Assembly (NCBI GenBank): GCA_021780535.1
Contig: JAJXYN010000009.1
Coordinates: 310,001 to 374,000 of the forward strand
Direction: 5' to 3'
From: a bacterium
GTDB taxonomy: Bacteria; Patescibacteria; ABY1; JAGPKW01
DNA length: 64,000 nucleotides
Part shown: piece by piece, positions 40,073 to 49,052 of the stretch
Numbering within the stretch: the first letter of the stretch is position 1
How the letters are laid out: every line of letters begins with the position of its first letter
Notes under the pieces: model-generated
Seen by the model: the letters and a program-made list of their open reading frames with translations, nothing else
What the model was told of the DNA's origin: nothing
The model's database searches: none
Made by a program: the position numbers and the translations under genes

Positions 40073-41360
40073 ATTTTTTTTGACTTATATATTTTTTCGC
40101 TGAAGTTGCAGATACCGCGCCCATAGCTTCTGCTACTACTATTTGTTTTAAATCTGAAAATCCGGTCGTAATATCTCCTGCCGCATAAACACCTTCTAGA
40201 TTTGTTTTACAATTTTGATCTATTTTAATAAATCCAGAATCATTTTTTTCTATTCCTAATTTTTCAAGTAAAGCATCATTTGGGATCGTTCCTATTTCTA
40301 TAAATAAACCATCTATTTTTAATTTATTGCTTCCATTATATTCTTTGTCTAATATTATTTCTTCTACGATATTGCTTCCTTGTATTTCCAAAACATTAGA
40401 TGAAGATATTAGATGGATATTGTGTCTCTTTTTTACTTCTTCTTTTAAAGCTTCATCTTTTGCTGAAAATTCTTCTTTTCTATAAATTAAATAAACATCA
40501 GTGGAAACATCACTCAAATGCAAAGCTCCTGTTAACGCTGCATCACCAGCACCAAGAACTGCTACTACTTTATCTTGATAAAACATCCCATCACATATAG
40601 TGCAATATGATATCCCTTTTCCTGAAAATTCTGATTCGCCTTTAATCCCAGCTTTTCTTTTTTCTGTGCCCAAAGCTATTATTAAACTTTTACCTTTATA
40701 ATGCCTATTGCCGTCTGTTATTATTTTAAAAATACCATTATCATCTTTTTCTATTTGTTTAACCACATCCATAACGTGCTCACATTGATCATATTTTTTG
40801 AAATGCTGTAATAATTTTTGAGATAATTCCGACCCTTCTATATTTGGCAAGGCTGGATAATTATCTACTAAATGCGTCTTTGCAACCATTCCTCCTATTT
40901 CTCCACCTATAACAACATTGCTCATATTATATCTACTTGCATATATAGATGCTGTTGCACCTGCCGGACCAGATCCTATTATAATTGTATCAAATATTTT
41001 TTCATTACTAACTATGTCTTCTTTAATTTCTACACCCATTAAAGCTATATTTTTCAATATATCCTCTTTATTTATATAGCCTAATAATCTTTGACCAATT
41101 TCAACTCCATTTTTATAGAATAATAAAGTTGGTGAACTCATTACATTTAGACTCATTGCTAGATCTTTATTTTCTTGTCTAAATATTTTTGTAAATAATA
41201 TTTTACTTCCATAACGCTTTGATAATTCTATATATTTTTCAGCCAATGCCTCACAAGGTGGGCATTCTGTTGAATAAAAATCAATTATTACGTTTTCATT
41301 ATTTTTAATAATATCGTAAAATTCATCTTTATTTATATGTATTATTTCTTCTTTATTCAT
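40071..41360 (-). CDS. Thioredoxin-thioredoxin reductase fusion
   Basis: A 429-residue fusion. Residues 1-110 are a thioredoxin with IIDFYSTECPPCEALAEK (CPPC at 33-36) and the cis-Pro SSPTLLFYKNG. Residues about 120-429 are a low-molecular-weight thioredoxin reductase: FAD motif TIIIGSGPAGATASIYASR (about 125-143), redox pair YCTICDGMF (about 252-260), NADPH motif VLGAGDAALTGALHL, and C-terminal VYAAGDITTGFSDLKQ. Known TrxR-Trx fusions usually carry thioredoxin at the C-terminus; here it leads. It overlaps the ACR3-like gene by 8 nt, and the G-tract operator at 42510-42538 lies upstream of both, so the pair belongs to a thiol-stress regulon. Confidence 0.93.
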   Translation of the reverse strand: MNKEEIIHINKDEFYDIIKNNENVIIDFYSTECPPCEALAEKYIELSKRYGSKILFTKIFRQENKDLAMSLNVMSSPTLLFYKNGVEIGQRLLGYINKEDILKNIALMGVEIKEDIVSNEKIFDTIIIGSGPAGATASIYASRYNMSNVVIGGEIGGMVAKTHLVDNYPALPNIEGSELSQKLLQHFKKYDQCEHVMDVVKQIEKDDNGIFKIITDGNRHYKGKSLIIALGTEKRKAGIKGESEFSGKGISYCTICDGMFYQDKVVAVLGAGDAALTGALHLSDVSTDVYLIYRKEEFSAKDEALKEEVKKRHNIHLISSSNVLEIQGSNIVEEIILDKEYNGSNKLKIDGLFIEIGTIPNDALLEKLGIEKNDSGFIKIDQNCKTNLEGVYAAGDITTGFSDLKQIVVAEAMGAVSATSAKKYISQKK

Positions 41361-42462
41361 TTGTTTTATTAATACTTAATTTATTTGGTAACCAAAAAGA
41401 TATTGGTATTTGAACTAGATATGACAAGACTATTACTATTATTATTTGAGAATAAACCTGATTTTGATAAATTAATGATGTTGAGAAACCTAAGGCTAGC
41501 GTTATATATCTTAAATAATTTCCCCATATTAAAGCTTTTGTTTCTGCAGTTTTATTCTTTTTAAATATAAATAAATTTATTGATAAGATTGTTGCGTAAA
41601 ATATAATTACTGGAATTATTGATTTTAATAACAAATCTGGCTTTTCAAAAATTATTATATTTTGTTTCATCCCCATTAAAAAGAATAGTGTAAAAAACAT
41701 ACCTATATTACTTATTCCCGAAAAAATTATTTTTGATTTTTCAAATTTATTTTCTTGTAATATTTTCTTTAAAATTTTTTGAGTTGTAAAAGCTAGACCA
41801 AGTGGTATTAAAACTATTATTAATATTGGGATAGCTATTTGCACAGCACGTATTGAATGACTATTACCAAAAGAGCAAGATAATGTATTGTTTGTAGCCT
41901 TAGATATTAAACAACCACCTGTATGATTTGTTGCTTGTATCCCTTGATAAAAATTATCAAATTTTGGTTGTCCGATCTGAGTATTTATGTTTCCAACAAA
42001 TGTATTTATAAAAAATGATAGGAATATTGGAACTAACACAACGGCAGTTAATAAATTTGCGACTATTATTCCAACAGTTACTACTAAATCTGACTTTGTT
42101 TTTTGTGCCCAAGAAACAACCATTCCACCGCCTGGTAATATAGATAATAAGAATAATCCTAAAAATAATACTGGATAATCTCTTAAGAATAGATACCCAA
42201 CTAAAAATCCTATTAATGGTATCATTACGAAATTTAATAATATTGATATTATTATTATATTTTTATGTTTGTAAATATCTTTTAATTTACTAAAATCTAA
42301 AGACACGAGAGATGGATATATCATTGTTAAAGCTGCAAAAATACACACTAAAACACTAAACTCAAAACCACCTAAAAATCTAGCAAATAATATCCCTGAA
42401 AAAATACTTAGCAAAATTAAAAAAAATAAATTTTTTTGTATAAATTTAAAAATCTTTTCCAT
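41353..42462 (-). CDS. ACR3/bile acid symporter-superfamily transporter
   Basis: The 369-residue protein has about ten membrane segments. MIYPSLVSLDFSKLKDIYKH (about 48-67) and LSILPGGGMVVSWAQKTKSDLVV (key residues LPG-G-W-KSDL, about 107-129) resemble ACR3 arsenite/antimonite permeases. The usual ACR3 Cys in TM4 is not obvious (WAQKT in place of CTAMV), and a loop with GGCLISKATNN...CSFGN (about 182-200) is unusual, so the substrate may differ. It is co-transcribed with the thioredoxin reductase fusion. Confidence 0.75.
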   Translation of the reverse strand: MEKIFKFIQKNLFFLILLSIFSGILFARFLGGFEFSVLVCIFAALTMIYPSLVSLDFSKLKDIYKHKNIIIISILLNFVMIPLIGFLVGYLFLRDYPVLFLGLFLLSILPGGGMVVSWAQKTKSDLVVTVGIIVANLLTAVVLVPIFLSFFINTFVGNINTQIGQPKFDNFYQGIQATNHTGGCLISKATNNTLSCSFGNSHSIRAVQIAIPILIIVLIPLGLAFTTQKILKKILQENKFEKSKIIFSGISNIGMFFTLFFLMGMKQNIIIFEKPDLLLKSIIPVIIFYATILSINLFIFKKNKTAETKALIWGNYLRYITLALGFSTSLIYQNQVYSQIIIVIVLSYLVQIPISFWLPNKLSINKTNE

Positions 42463-42509
42463 TTTTTGTATTATTTAACCTTACTAATTTAATAAAAATG
42501 TTTATACAT

Positions 42510-42538
42510 TATATCACAGGGGTGGGGGGTGTCAAGAG
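42510..42538 (-). promoter_or_regulatory. G-tract operator (CsoR/CstR-type) for the ACR3-TrxR operon
   Basis: TATATCAC, a G-rich core GGGGTGGGGGG, then TGTCAAGAG. It has the same 29-bp length and flanks as 47667-47695, 48 nt upstream of the ACR3-like start. Confidence 0.82.
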
Positions 42539-42570
42539 TGTTATAAAAACTGCAAAAAATAATATTAAAA

Positions 42571-43758
42571 TTATTTTTTTACTATGTCTTTTATAAGAAA
42601 ACCTATTAATGAAGATGCTATCGCTGCTAATATTAATATATATTTAAAATCGTAAGGAATAAATATTATAAATATAGTTGATAAAACTAAAATAAAACTC
42701 CTACCTAAAAAATTAGACATTATTCTCATAACAACATACTCATCTATTAGATCTCCTTTGTTTCTTGCTCCCTCATAAAAACGAGAGTCTCTTGGTATTC
42801 TTAATATTGGCTCTACAATGTTTTGATATGTTGAAGCTACAAATAATTGTAAATTTGTTAGTGATAAAATTTTCCATATCCAACCTAATCCATAAAGAAT
42901 TCCTCCAAGTTTTGCAATTTTTGATTTGCTTTTTATATCTGTTAACTTACCAACTAAAGAATTTACTATCAATGAAGCTAATAAAACCAATGATACTAAT
43001 ATACCAATAGAATTTATATCGTTTTTCATAAGAATGAATATAATTATTGGCCATATTGTTATTTTTATACCCATTTCTGCTCCTTCAGAAAATCCTATAA
43101 AAAAATTTCTTATATATCTTTTTGAAAATATGTTTTTGAATGTTTCTATAAAACCAAATGAATATTGTTGCTTTGTATCATTCATTTTTAATAATGGGAA
43201 TATAGATATAATATAAATCAAAACTGCTAATATAAAAAGAATATTAAATCCTATTTTATCTATAATCAATGATGCTATAAATGGTAATGCAACTCCTACT
43301 ATTGATAATATATTTCTAATTCTACCAATTTGTGAACCTCTTTTGCTTTGATCTGTAAACAATGATATGTCCACATGATACCCTATCCAATAAAAAGATC
43401 TTGCTACTACCATTGTAATTAAATACAAAACAATTGCTATGGTTGTATTAAAATCAAAAATTAAAAATGTGCCATAATTAAGCATAAAAAATATACTACC
43501 TATTATTATGGAATTTTTTATACCTATTTTACCTAATGCTTTTGCCCCAAAAATAAGTCCAAATATAGATAATATGCTATCTATAGAAAAAAGTATAAAA
43601 ATATATAATAATGATAGATCTAATTTTTGATAAATAAATATTACAGAAAACATAACTAACATTGAATCTGCTATAGCTTGTATAGCTGTGGACAAGGACA
43701 ATGATAGTAAATCTTTACTGAATAAATTTATTTTATTTATATTTTTAACTTTTTCCAT
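42571..43758 (-). CDS. MFS transporter
   Basis: The protein of about 395 residues has twelve hydrophobic segments. The motif A-like loop between TM2 and TM3, FGAKALGKIGIKNSIIIGSIF, and the central loop of about 30 residues (SFGFIETFKNIFSKRYIRN) are visible. The substrate is unknown. An upstream ATG at 43791 would add 11 residues of poor quality; ATG 43758 (MEKVKNINKIN) resembles other starts here and is preferred. It is on the same strand as the ACR3 operon but separated by the operator, so it is probably independent. Confidence 0.85.
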   Translation of the reverse strand: MEKVKNINKINLFSKDLLSLSLSTAIQAIADSMLVMFSVIFIYQKLDLSLLYIFILFSIDSILSIFGLIFGAKALGKIGIKNSIIIGSIFFMLNYGTFLIFDFNTTIAIVLYLITMVVARSFYWIGYHVDISLFTDQSKRGSQIGRIRNILSIVGVALPFIASLIIDKIGFNILFILAVLIYIISIFPLLKMNDTKQQYSFGFIETFKNIFSKRYIRNFFIGFSEGAEMGIKITIWPIIIFILMKNDINSIGILVSLVLLASLIVNSLVGKLTDIKSKSKIAKLGGILYGLGWIWKILSLTNLQLFVASTYQNIVEPILRIPRDSRFYEGARNKGDLIDEYVVMRIMSNFLGRSFILVLSTIFIIFIPYDFKYILILAAIASSLIGFLIKDIVKK

Positions 43759-43822
43759 TTGTGTAGTTTTATTAGTTAATAAGTATATCATAAATTTATT
43801 TTATTTTTTATACTACAAAAAT

Positions 43823-43852
43823 AAAAAACACTTAGTTATATAAGTGTTTTTT
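43823..43852 (-). terminator. Terminator after the secreted protein gene
   Basis: AAAAAACACTTA and TAAGTGTTTTTT form a 12-bp stem, 7 nt beyond the stop at 43859. Confidence 0.85.
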
Positions 43853-43858
43853 TATTAT

Positions 43859-44278
43859 TTAGTAATTTACTTGATTATATCCTCTTCCGAAACCGCCACC
43901 CATTCCACATCCACCACCATTACCTCTGCCCATAAAACTGTTTGTAGAAGTTCTAAGCCCTAATTCAGCTCTTATTTTATCTGCTTCTGCTGTTTTTCCT
44001 TCTAAGCCTAACTTATTAGCTTCTGCAAATTTTGCAAAATTATCTTTATTTATTACAGATAAAACTCTTCTTCCCATATTTGTTTTTTCCATTTCTGTTT
44101 TCCATGCTTCATAATTATTTGTAGCAAAAGCGTTTTGCATTATTGTATGTCTTTCTGTTGTATAGTTTGGTCCTTGTTTTGTGTAATTGCCTTGATAAGC
44201 AAATGCATTAGATGTTGCCATAAAAACAGAAACTAAACCAATGACTAAAGCTGGTAATACTAAATTTACTTTTTTCAT
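43859..44278 (-). CDS. Small secreted Gly/Met-rich protein
   Basis: The 139-residue protein has a signal peptide (about 1-28, ending SNAFA), a helical domain (about 40-115: RHTIMQNAFATNNYEAWKTE, LSVINKDNFAKFAEANKL) and a glycine-rich tail MGRGNGGGCGMGGGFGRGYN. The helical part resembles secreted stress proteins abundant in Patescibacteria but is not assignable to a named family. The Cys/Met/Gly tail could bind metal; this is inference. It is divergent from the 44455 gene. Confidence 0.65.
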   Translation of the reverse strand: MKKVNLVLPALVIGLVSVFMATSNAFAYQGNYTKQGPNYTTERHTIMQNAFATNNYEAWKTEMEKTNMGRRVLSVINKDNFAKFAEANKLGLEGKTAEADKIRAELGLRTSTNSFMGRGNGGGCGMGGGFGRGYNQVNY

Positions 44279-44454
44279 ATAATTTTATTATTAAATTAAT
44301 TAAATAAGAAATAGCTATTTTCTTTCTCACTAGGTAATACATTTAAAAAAATAATTTCTTTCATTTTTAATTTTATAATTAAGATTATGAATATTGAAAT
44401 AAATTATAATTTTAATTGTATTACTTTGTATAATAATTATATTAATAATATAGC

Positions 44455-45174
44455 ATGAAAAAAAATTTTTTGTTTGTATTTTCTCTAGTTTTTATTTTAC
44501 CTAATATATCCATGGCTGATGTTAGTTCTAACATAGCAACAAACACCGCTGAGCCAACTGCTATAAATTCTACTGATATTGTTGAATTAACTGGAAAAGA
44601 AATTAAAGGTAAGACCGTTGCTGAAGTTGCCGATTATTATAAAATAAACTCGGATGCTCTTGCTACAAAATTAAGTGATTATTTAAAAGTAAATATAAAA
44701 CCTTCTGAAAGTTTTCAATTATTACATGACAACTATGGTCTTGAGCCTAGTTTTGTTAGTGATTTAGCGAAAGAAATAAAAAATTCTAATAACATTACGA
44801 CAACTTCTTCTGTTGAAAGTGTTATAGAAAAACAAAAAATATCAGACGAAATTGCTCCTGAAAAAAATTATTTTGTCTTACAAGTATCTAGTTCTTTAAT
44901 ATTGTTATATATAATTACTTTTGTATTAGCAAAGAAAAAAATAATTTCAGAAATACTACATAAAAAAATATGGAATAACATTCTTCTTTTTGTTTTTCTA
45001 GGAATGGGAATATTAGGATTATTGCTAGCTGTCAGAATTCAATACGGGGTTAAAACAATACTACCTTTTAATATGTTATTTTGGCATGTTGAATTTGGAA
45101 TTACTATGGCTATAATATCTATATTTCATGTATTGTGGCATATAAAATATTATATAAATATTAAAAATAAATAA
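44455..45174 (+). CDS. Membrane protein with secreted N-terminal domain and haem-like His cluster
   Basis: The 239-residue protein has a signal peptide (about 1-21), an extracytoplasmic domain with two similar helical units (GKTVAEVADYYKINSDALAT and PSESFQLLHDNYGLEPSFVS), then three to four membrane segments. The C-terminal segments read PFNMLFWHVEFGITM and ISIFHVLWHIKYY. The spaced His residues resemble DUF4405-like membrane cytochromes, which is a tentative match. It stands alone with a shared terminator. Confidence 0.6.
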   Translation: MKKNFLFVFSLVFILPNISMADVSSNIATNTAEPTAINSTDIVELTGKEIKGKTVAEVADYYKINSDALATKLSDYLKVNIKPSESFQLLHDNYGLEPSFVSDLAKEIKNSNNITTTSSVESVIEKQKISDEIAPEKNYFVLQVSSSLILLYIITFVLAKKKIISEILHKKIWNNILLFVFLGMGILGLLLAVRIQYGVKTILPFNMLFWHVEFGITMAIISIFHVLWHIKYYINIKNK

Positions 45175-45203
45175 AAAATTGTCATCAAAAGATGACAATT
45201 TTT
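45174..45203. terminator. Bidirectional terminator
   Basis: AAAATTGTCATC-AAAA-GATGACAATTTT stem between the convergent genes ending at 45174 and 45203. Confidence 0.9.
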
Positions 45204-46286
45204 TATTTTACAAATACTTTAGAAACCCACTCTCCATCACCTATTCTATACCAACCATTATTTTCCTCAAATACTACTACTTCTGCACCTTTTGATAATT
45301 TTTTTATGGCCTTATCTTTTATTGATGGGTTATCACGAACATTAACATTGTTTGATGTTATCTTTCCTTTTAATAAAATTGTTTTAGCTCCCATTAACAA
45401 AGGAAGTGTGCGAACTGGCTCAACAAAAAATTGTCCTGGTAGATTATACCCACAAGATGCACTTCCACCACCATCTGCTTGTAATTGATGCTCTACTGGT
45501 ATGCCGGCTATAATTAATGCATGCATTACTTGCCTCTTTTTCCGTAGCTAATTGACTGCAATAAACTACTAATTCTTTCCCATCATTAGATACACCCAAA
45601 AATAAACGAGAAGTTGCTGTACCATCATCATTTTTTGTTACATTTGGAGAAAATCCTTCTAGTGCCTGATCTCCTGTTTTATTATCTATAAATTCAGATG
45701 AATCAAAGTCTTTAACTAATGCAACACCATCTTTATTGTTAATAATAAGCATGCGTCTAGCCCTTGCCATGTCTGGAACAGAACGACTTCCACTTGTTAT
45801 TGTTGTTTTTCCATTAATGGAGTATTTTACTGCCATACTTAAATCTGTAGAATTTGGCTTCATATTAAAAAATGCTGCATCCCAAATAAATTTTATTCCT
45901 GCGTCTATTGATTTTGATTGTTCTGACCCTATTCTTTTAAAAGACAGGTTATGATAATCATTTATATCTAATGACGTTGTATTAATTTTTTCATTAGAAA
46001 ACGGTTTTGATTCTAATACATTTAAATCTTGTGGCTCACCTGCCCCAAATATAAAATTAATTTGATTTTGTGGCAGATAAATACGAGTCAAAAAATCAAC
46101 CGCACCATTTTCTTTTGGTGCTTTAAAATATGAACTTATTCCAGGAGCATTAACCCATGTTATTATAGAAAAACCTTCCGGTGTGATTGGCGCATAAACT
46201 GGTTTTTCTTGAATTTTTGATGCTAAAACTGGCGTTGCTATTATTAATGTTAAAATTACTAAAAAATTTGTGAAAATTTTTTTCAT
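45203..46286 (-). pseudogene. Frameshifted secreted phosphodiester glycosidase-like (NAGPA/DUF2233) protein with C-terminal SH3 domain
   Basis: Two minus-strand frames make one gene. 46286-45444 gives a signal peptide, the glycosidase domain (DMARARRMLIINNKDGVALV) and ends out of frame. 45526-45203 continues as LIIAGIPVEHQLQADGGGSA (the DGGGSS motif of the family) and then an SH3-like domain (VNVRDNPSIKDKAIKKLSKG). The frames join perfectly if one 4-bp unit of ATGCATGCAT (45517-45526) is removed, giving EKEASNALIIAG. The gene is therefore disrupted by a 4-bp duplication, or the sequence has an error, or the site is phase variable. Intact, it would be a secreted enzyme acting on wall glycans. 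Confidence 0.85.
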
Positions 46287-46425
46287 TGAAGTAAATAAAT
46301 GAACTTACTTATTATATTTTATATTATAGATAAAAAAACATATTAATACTAGATAATTTTTGTTACTATATTTACATTTTAGCGTTATAATATATGTAGA
46401 AATATATAAACTTTAATTAAATGAT

Positions 46426-46998
46426 ATGAATCATAAAAAATTTATAGGAATTATACTGATTAGTTTTGTTAGTTTAATTATTATAATTACCATTCCTGTT
46501 GTTTATTTTTTATCAAGTAGGAATAATAATTTAAAATTACCAAATAATACTCCTATTGAAAATAGTAAAAATCAAATAACTGAAACTAAAACATCTGTTG
46601 AATATAATAATAAAGAATATGGTTTTATTTTTTCTTTACCAAATGATTGGAATAATTATTCAATAGTGGAAGGAAAATGGACTGGAAATAGCATTAATTC
46701 TAGTGGTTCACAAAATATTGGCACAGAAGAAGGCCCAATGATTTCTATCAGAAACCCTAAATGGACAACTAATGAACCAATGCAAGATATTCCAATTATG
46801 ATTTTTACAAATAAACAATGGGATTCACTTAAAAAAGATGAATTTCATATAGGAGCAGCCCCTATTAATCCAAGCGAACTTAATCACAATACAAACTATG
46901 TTTTTGCATTGCCGGCTAGATATAATTTTGCTTTTCCAAAAGGATTTGAAGAAGTAGAGCAAATTTTGCAAAATAAACCGTTAGGCGTAATTAATTAA
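46426..46998 (+). CDS. Membrane-anchored PsbP-like domain protein
   Basis: The 190-residue protein has an N-terminal anchor (about 7-30), an Asn/Thr/Lys linker and a C-terminal domain beginning KTSVEYNNKEYGFIFSLPND (about 57-76), where YGF-F-LP-DW is the start typical of PsbP-like/DUF1795 lipoprotein domains. The rest has PMISIRNPKW and YVFALPARYNF. The function is unknown. It is a single gene, closed by the terminator at 47012-47046. Confidence 0.65.
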   Translation: MNHKKFIGIILISFVSLIIIITIPVVYFLSSRNNNLKLPNNTPIENSKNQITETKTSVEYNNKEYGFIFSLPNDWNNYSIVEGKWTGNSINSSGSQNIGTEEGPMISIRNPKWTTNEPMQDIPIMIFTNKQWDSLKKDEFHIGAAPINPSELNHNTNYVFALPARYNFAFPKGFEEVEQILQNKPLGVIN

Positions 46999-47011
46999 TT
47001 TAATCTAATTA

Positions 47012-47046
47012 AAAAATCACCACAAAACAATGTGATGATTTTTTTG
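47012..47046. terminator. Bidirectional terminator
   Basis: AAAAATCACCACA and TGTGATGATTTTT pair with one mismatch, between genes ending at 46998 and 47051. Confidence 0.85.
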
Positions 47047-47050
47047 TAAA

Positions 47051-47374
47051 TTATAAAGATTTTTTTAATTCTTGACTAAACACGTTTGCTGGTCTAAATC
47101 CTATAAAATCTTCTACAACTTTTCCATTTTTAAACAATTTCATATTTGGGATACTCATAATGTTGTATTCCATTGCAAGCATTCCATTGTCTCCATTTTC
47201 AGTATCTATTTTACAAATTTTTAATTTACCTTCAAATTCTTTTGATAATTCCTCAAGAACTGGAGCCATCATTCTACAAGGACCACACCAAGGTGCCCAA
47301 AAATCTACTAAAACTGGCAAATCTGATTTTAATACTTCTTGTTCAAAATCTGATTTATTTATATCTTTTGGCAT
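47051..47374 (-). CDS. trxA: Thioredoxin
   Basis: The 107-residue protein has the canonical core: LVDFWAPWCGPCRMMAPVLE (WCGPC at about 28-32) and the cis-Pro of NIMSIPNMKLFKNGKVVEDF (about 70-89). Length and motifs are those of a general thioredoxin disulfide reductase. It lies 14 nt downstream of the CsoR-family regulator in the same operon and, through the shared operator, is probably co-regulated with the thioredoxin-TrxR fusion at 40071, which would reduce it. Confidence 0.95.
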   Translation of the reverse strand: MPKDINKSDFEQEVLKSDLPVLVDFWAPWCGPCRMMAPVLEELSKEFEGKLKICKIDTENGDNGMLAMEYNIMSIPNMKLFKNGKVVEDFIGFRPANVFSQELKKSL

Positions 47375-47388
47375 ATTTTGTAATATTA

Positions 47389-47649
47389 TTAATTATTATT
47401 TAAATTTTTTAAAAGCTTTTTAAAAGCTCCTTTATCTAGGTTTTTATTAACAAAACAATTATCTAATTCTTCTTCTATTATTTTATTCATAATAGACAAC
47501 ATTGCTGATCTTACTGATTTCATTTGAATCAACAAATCTTCGCAATTGTTTTTGTCATCTAGCATTTTTGAAATGCCGTTTAATTGCCCGATGACATTAT
47601 TTATTCTTTGTTTGTATGATTTTTCTGGCATTTTATTTGTTTTTATCAA
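47389..47649 (-). CDS. CsoR/CstR-family regulator with Cys-Glu-Cys sensor site
   Basis: The 86-residue four-helix protein has the DUF156 core KQRINNVIGQLNGISKMLDD, then NNCEDLLIQMKSVRSAM and IIEEELDNCF. The sensor positions read Cys36, Glu61, Cys65; copper CsoR has Cys-His-Cys there. Loss of His with both Cys retained is characteristic of CstR-type persulfide sensors. A G-tract operator lies 18 nt upstream, and a thioredoxin gene follows in the same operon. Thiol or sulfur sensing is inferred from these residues and targets. Confidence 0.85.
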   Translation of the reverse strand: MIKTNKMPEKSYKQRINNVIGQLNGISKMLDDKNNCEDLLIQMKSVRSAMLSIMNKIIEEELDNCFVNKNLDKGAFKKLLKNLNNN

Positions 47650-47666
47650 TAAAAATCTTTTTTTAT

Positions 47667-47695
47667 TATATCACGGGGGGGTGGGGTGTCAAGAG
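47667..47695 (-). promoter_or_regulatory. G-tract operator for the CsoR-like/trxA operon
   Basis: TATATCAC, core GGGGGGGTGGGG, TGTCAAGAG. It is the second copy of the 29-bp site at 42510-42538, differing only within the core. It is the likely binding site for the 47389 product. Confidence 0.83.
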
Positions 47696-47758
47696 CTTTT
47701 AAGAAAATACTTCACTCTATTTGAAATATTTTCTTTTTCATGGTTGTATTAGTTATAT

Positions 47759-48334
47759 ATGGATATCAATTTGGAAGAAAAATCCGACATAGAACTTGTT
47801 AGGTTATCCATCTTAAATCAAGATGATTATGTTTTTATTATTAATAAATATGAAAACAAAATAGAAAGATACTTAAAAAGATTGGGAGATCTAAGAAATG
47901 AGGATATAGAAGATCTATTGCAAGATATTTTTTTAAAAGTTTATAAAAATTTAAATAATTTTAACCCTGAATTAAAATTTTCATCTTGGATATATAGAAT
48001 AGCTCACAATGAAGCTATAAATAAATTTAAAAGAAATAGAAATGTTAATTTAAATTTTGATGATATTGATTATTTTATAAATAAAATATCTGATTGTGTT
48101 GATTGTAATAAAGAAAATATAAGTAACAATATAGATAATAGTTTTTTGAAAGATAAAATTCAAACAACTTTGAGTAAAATGAATATTAAATATAGAGAAG
48201 TATTGATGTTAAAATTTATTGAAGATAAAGATTATAACGAAATATCTGATATTATTAAAAAACCTATCGGGACTGTTGGAACATTAATAAATAGAGCAAA
48301 AAAACAATTTAAAGAATTATATGAATATAAATAA
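47759..48334 (+). CDS. ECF (sigma-70 family) sigma factor
   Basis: The 191-residue protein has region 2 (about 25-95: DLLQDIFLKVYKNLNNF, SSWIYRIAHNEAINKFKR) and region 4 (about 130-188: YREVLMLKFIEDKDYNEISD, PIGTVGTLINRAKKQF). It is divergent from the CsoR-like gene across the G-tract operator. The next gene overlaps by 14 nt and is probably its membrane partner. It has no TGTAAT/CGTCTC promoter of the kind used by the 12074 factor, so it serves a different regulon. Confidence 0.92.
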   Translation: MDINLEEKSDIELVRLSILNQDDYVFIINKYENKIERYLKRLGDLRNEDIEDLLQDIFLKVYKNLNNFNPELKFSSWIYRIAHNEAINKFKRNRNVNLNFDDIDYFINKISDCVDCNKENISNNIDNSFLKDKIQTTLSKMNIKYREVLMLKFIEDKDYNEISDIIKKPIGTVGTLINRAKKQFKELYEYK

Positions 48335-49049
48335 TTTTTTACAAAAAATTAAAAAAGAAAAACCTACTCCAAAATGGATATTTATATCTAAAAGTATTTT
48401 ATTTTGGACAATGTTTGTTTTATTTGTATTTATTGGCGTTGTATCTATTTCTCTCATTATATACTCTTTGTTTAATAGTGATTTTAATATAAATAATACT
48501 AACCTTGAATTACAAATAAAATTTATATTTAATTCTTTACCTTATGTGTGGATTATTATAACTGCATTATTTTTTGTTGTTTCTTATTTAAATATTAGAA
48601 AAACTGAAAATGCTTATAAATTTTTAAGTATGAAAAATATACTATTAGCATTAGTCGTTACATTTGTTTTAGCTATTGTTTTTTATAATATTGGTTTTTC
48701 TAAATTTTTAGATAAAAATTTACAAGAAAATATTCCTGTATATAAAAATTATATGAGCCAACATATGTTTGATGTTTGGAATAATCCTGACGAAGGATTA
48801 TTAATTGGAAAAATAAAAGAAATTACAACAAATAATCAAATAATATTAGATACTTACGACCAAAAAGAATGGATTATAAATACCAATGAAAACACTACAA
48901 TCAGAGGAAGAGTTGAGATATCTATTGGAAGTGGAATAAAAATTATTGGGACAAAAACTGGAAATAACACTTTTGAGGCTCAAGAAATTAGACCAGAAAT
49001 GGGAATGATGATGCAAAACAATCAAATGATGAACATGATGAATAATTAA
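48321..49049 (+). CDS. Membrane partner of the ECF factor with Met-rich tail
   Basis: The 242-residue protein has three to four membrane segments (about 24-50, 70-90, 103-123), then an extracytoplasmic OB-like domain (IGKIKEITTNNQIILDTYDQ, RGRVEISIGSGIKIIGTKTG). It ends in MGMMMQNNQMMNMMNN, a methionine-rich tail of the type that binds Cu(I) outside the cell. It overlaps the sigma gene by 14 nt, so an anti-sigma or signal-sensing role is likely. Copper sensing is inferred from the tail and the copper genes nearby. Confidence 0.65.
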   Translation: MNINNFLQKIKKEKPTPKWIFISKSILFWTMFVLFVFIGVVSISLIIYSLFNSDFNINNTNLELQIKFIFNSLPYVWIIITALFFVVSYLNIRKTENAYKFLSMKNILLALVVTFVLAIVFYNIGFSKFLDKNLQENIPVYKNYMSQHMFDVWNNPDEGLLIGKIKEITTNNQIILDTYDQKEWIINTNENTTIRGRVEISIGSGIKIIGTKTGNNTFEAQEIRPEMGMMMQNNQMMNMMNN

Positions 49050-49052
49050 TAA

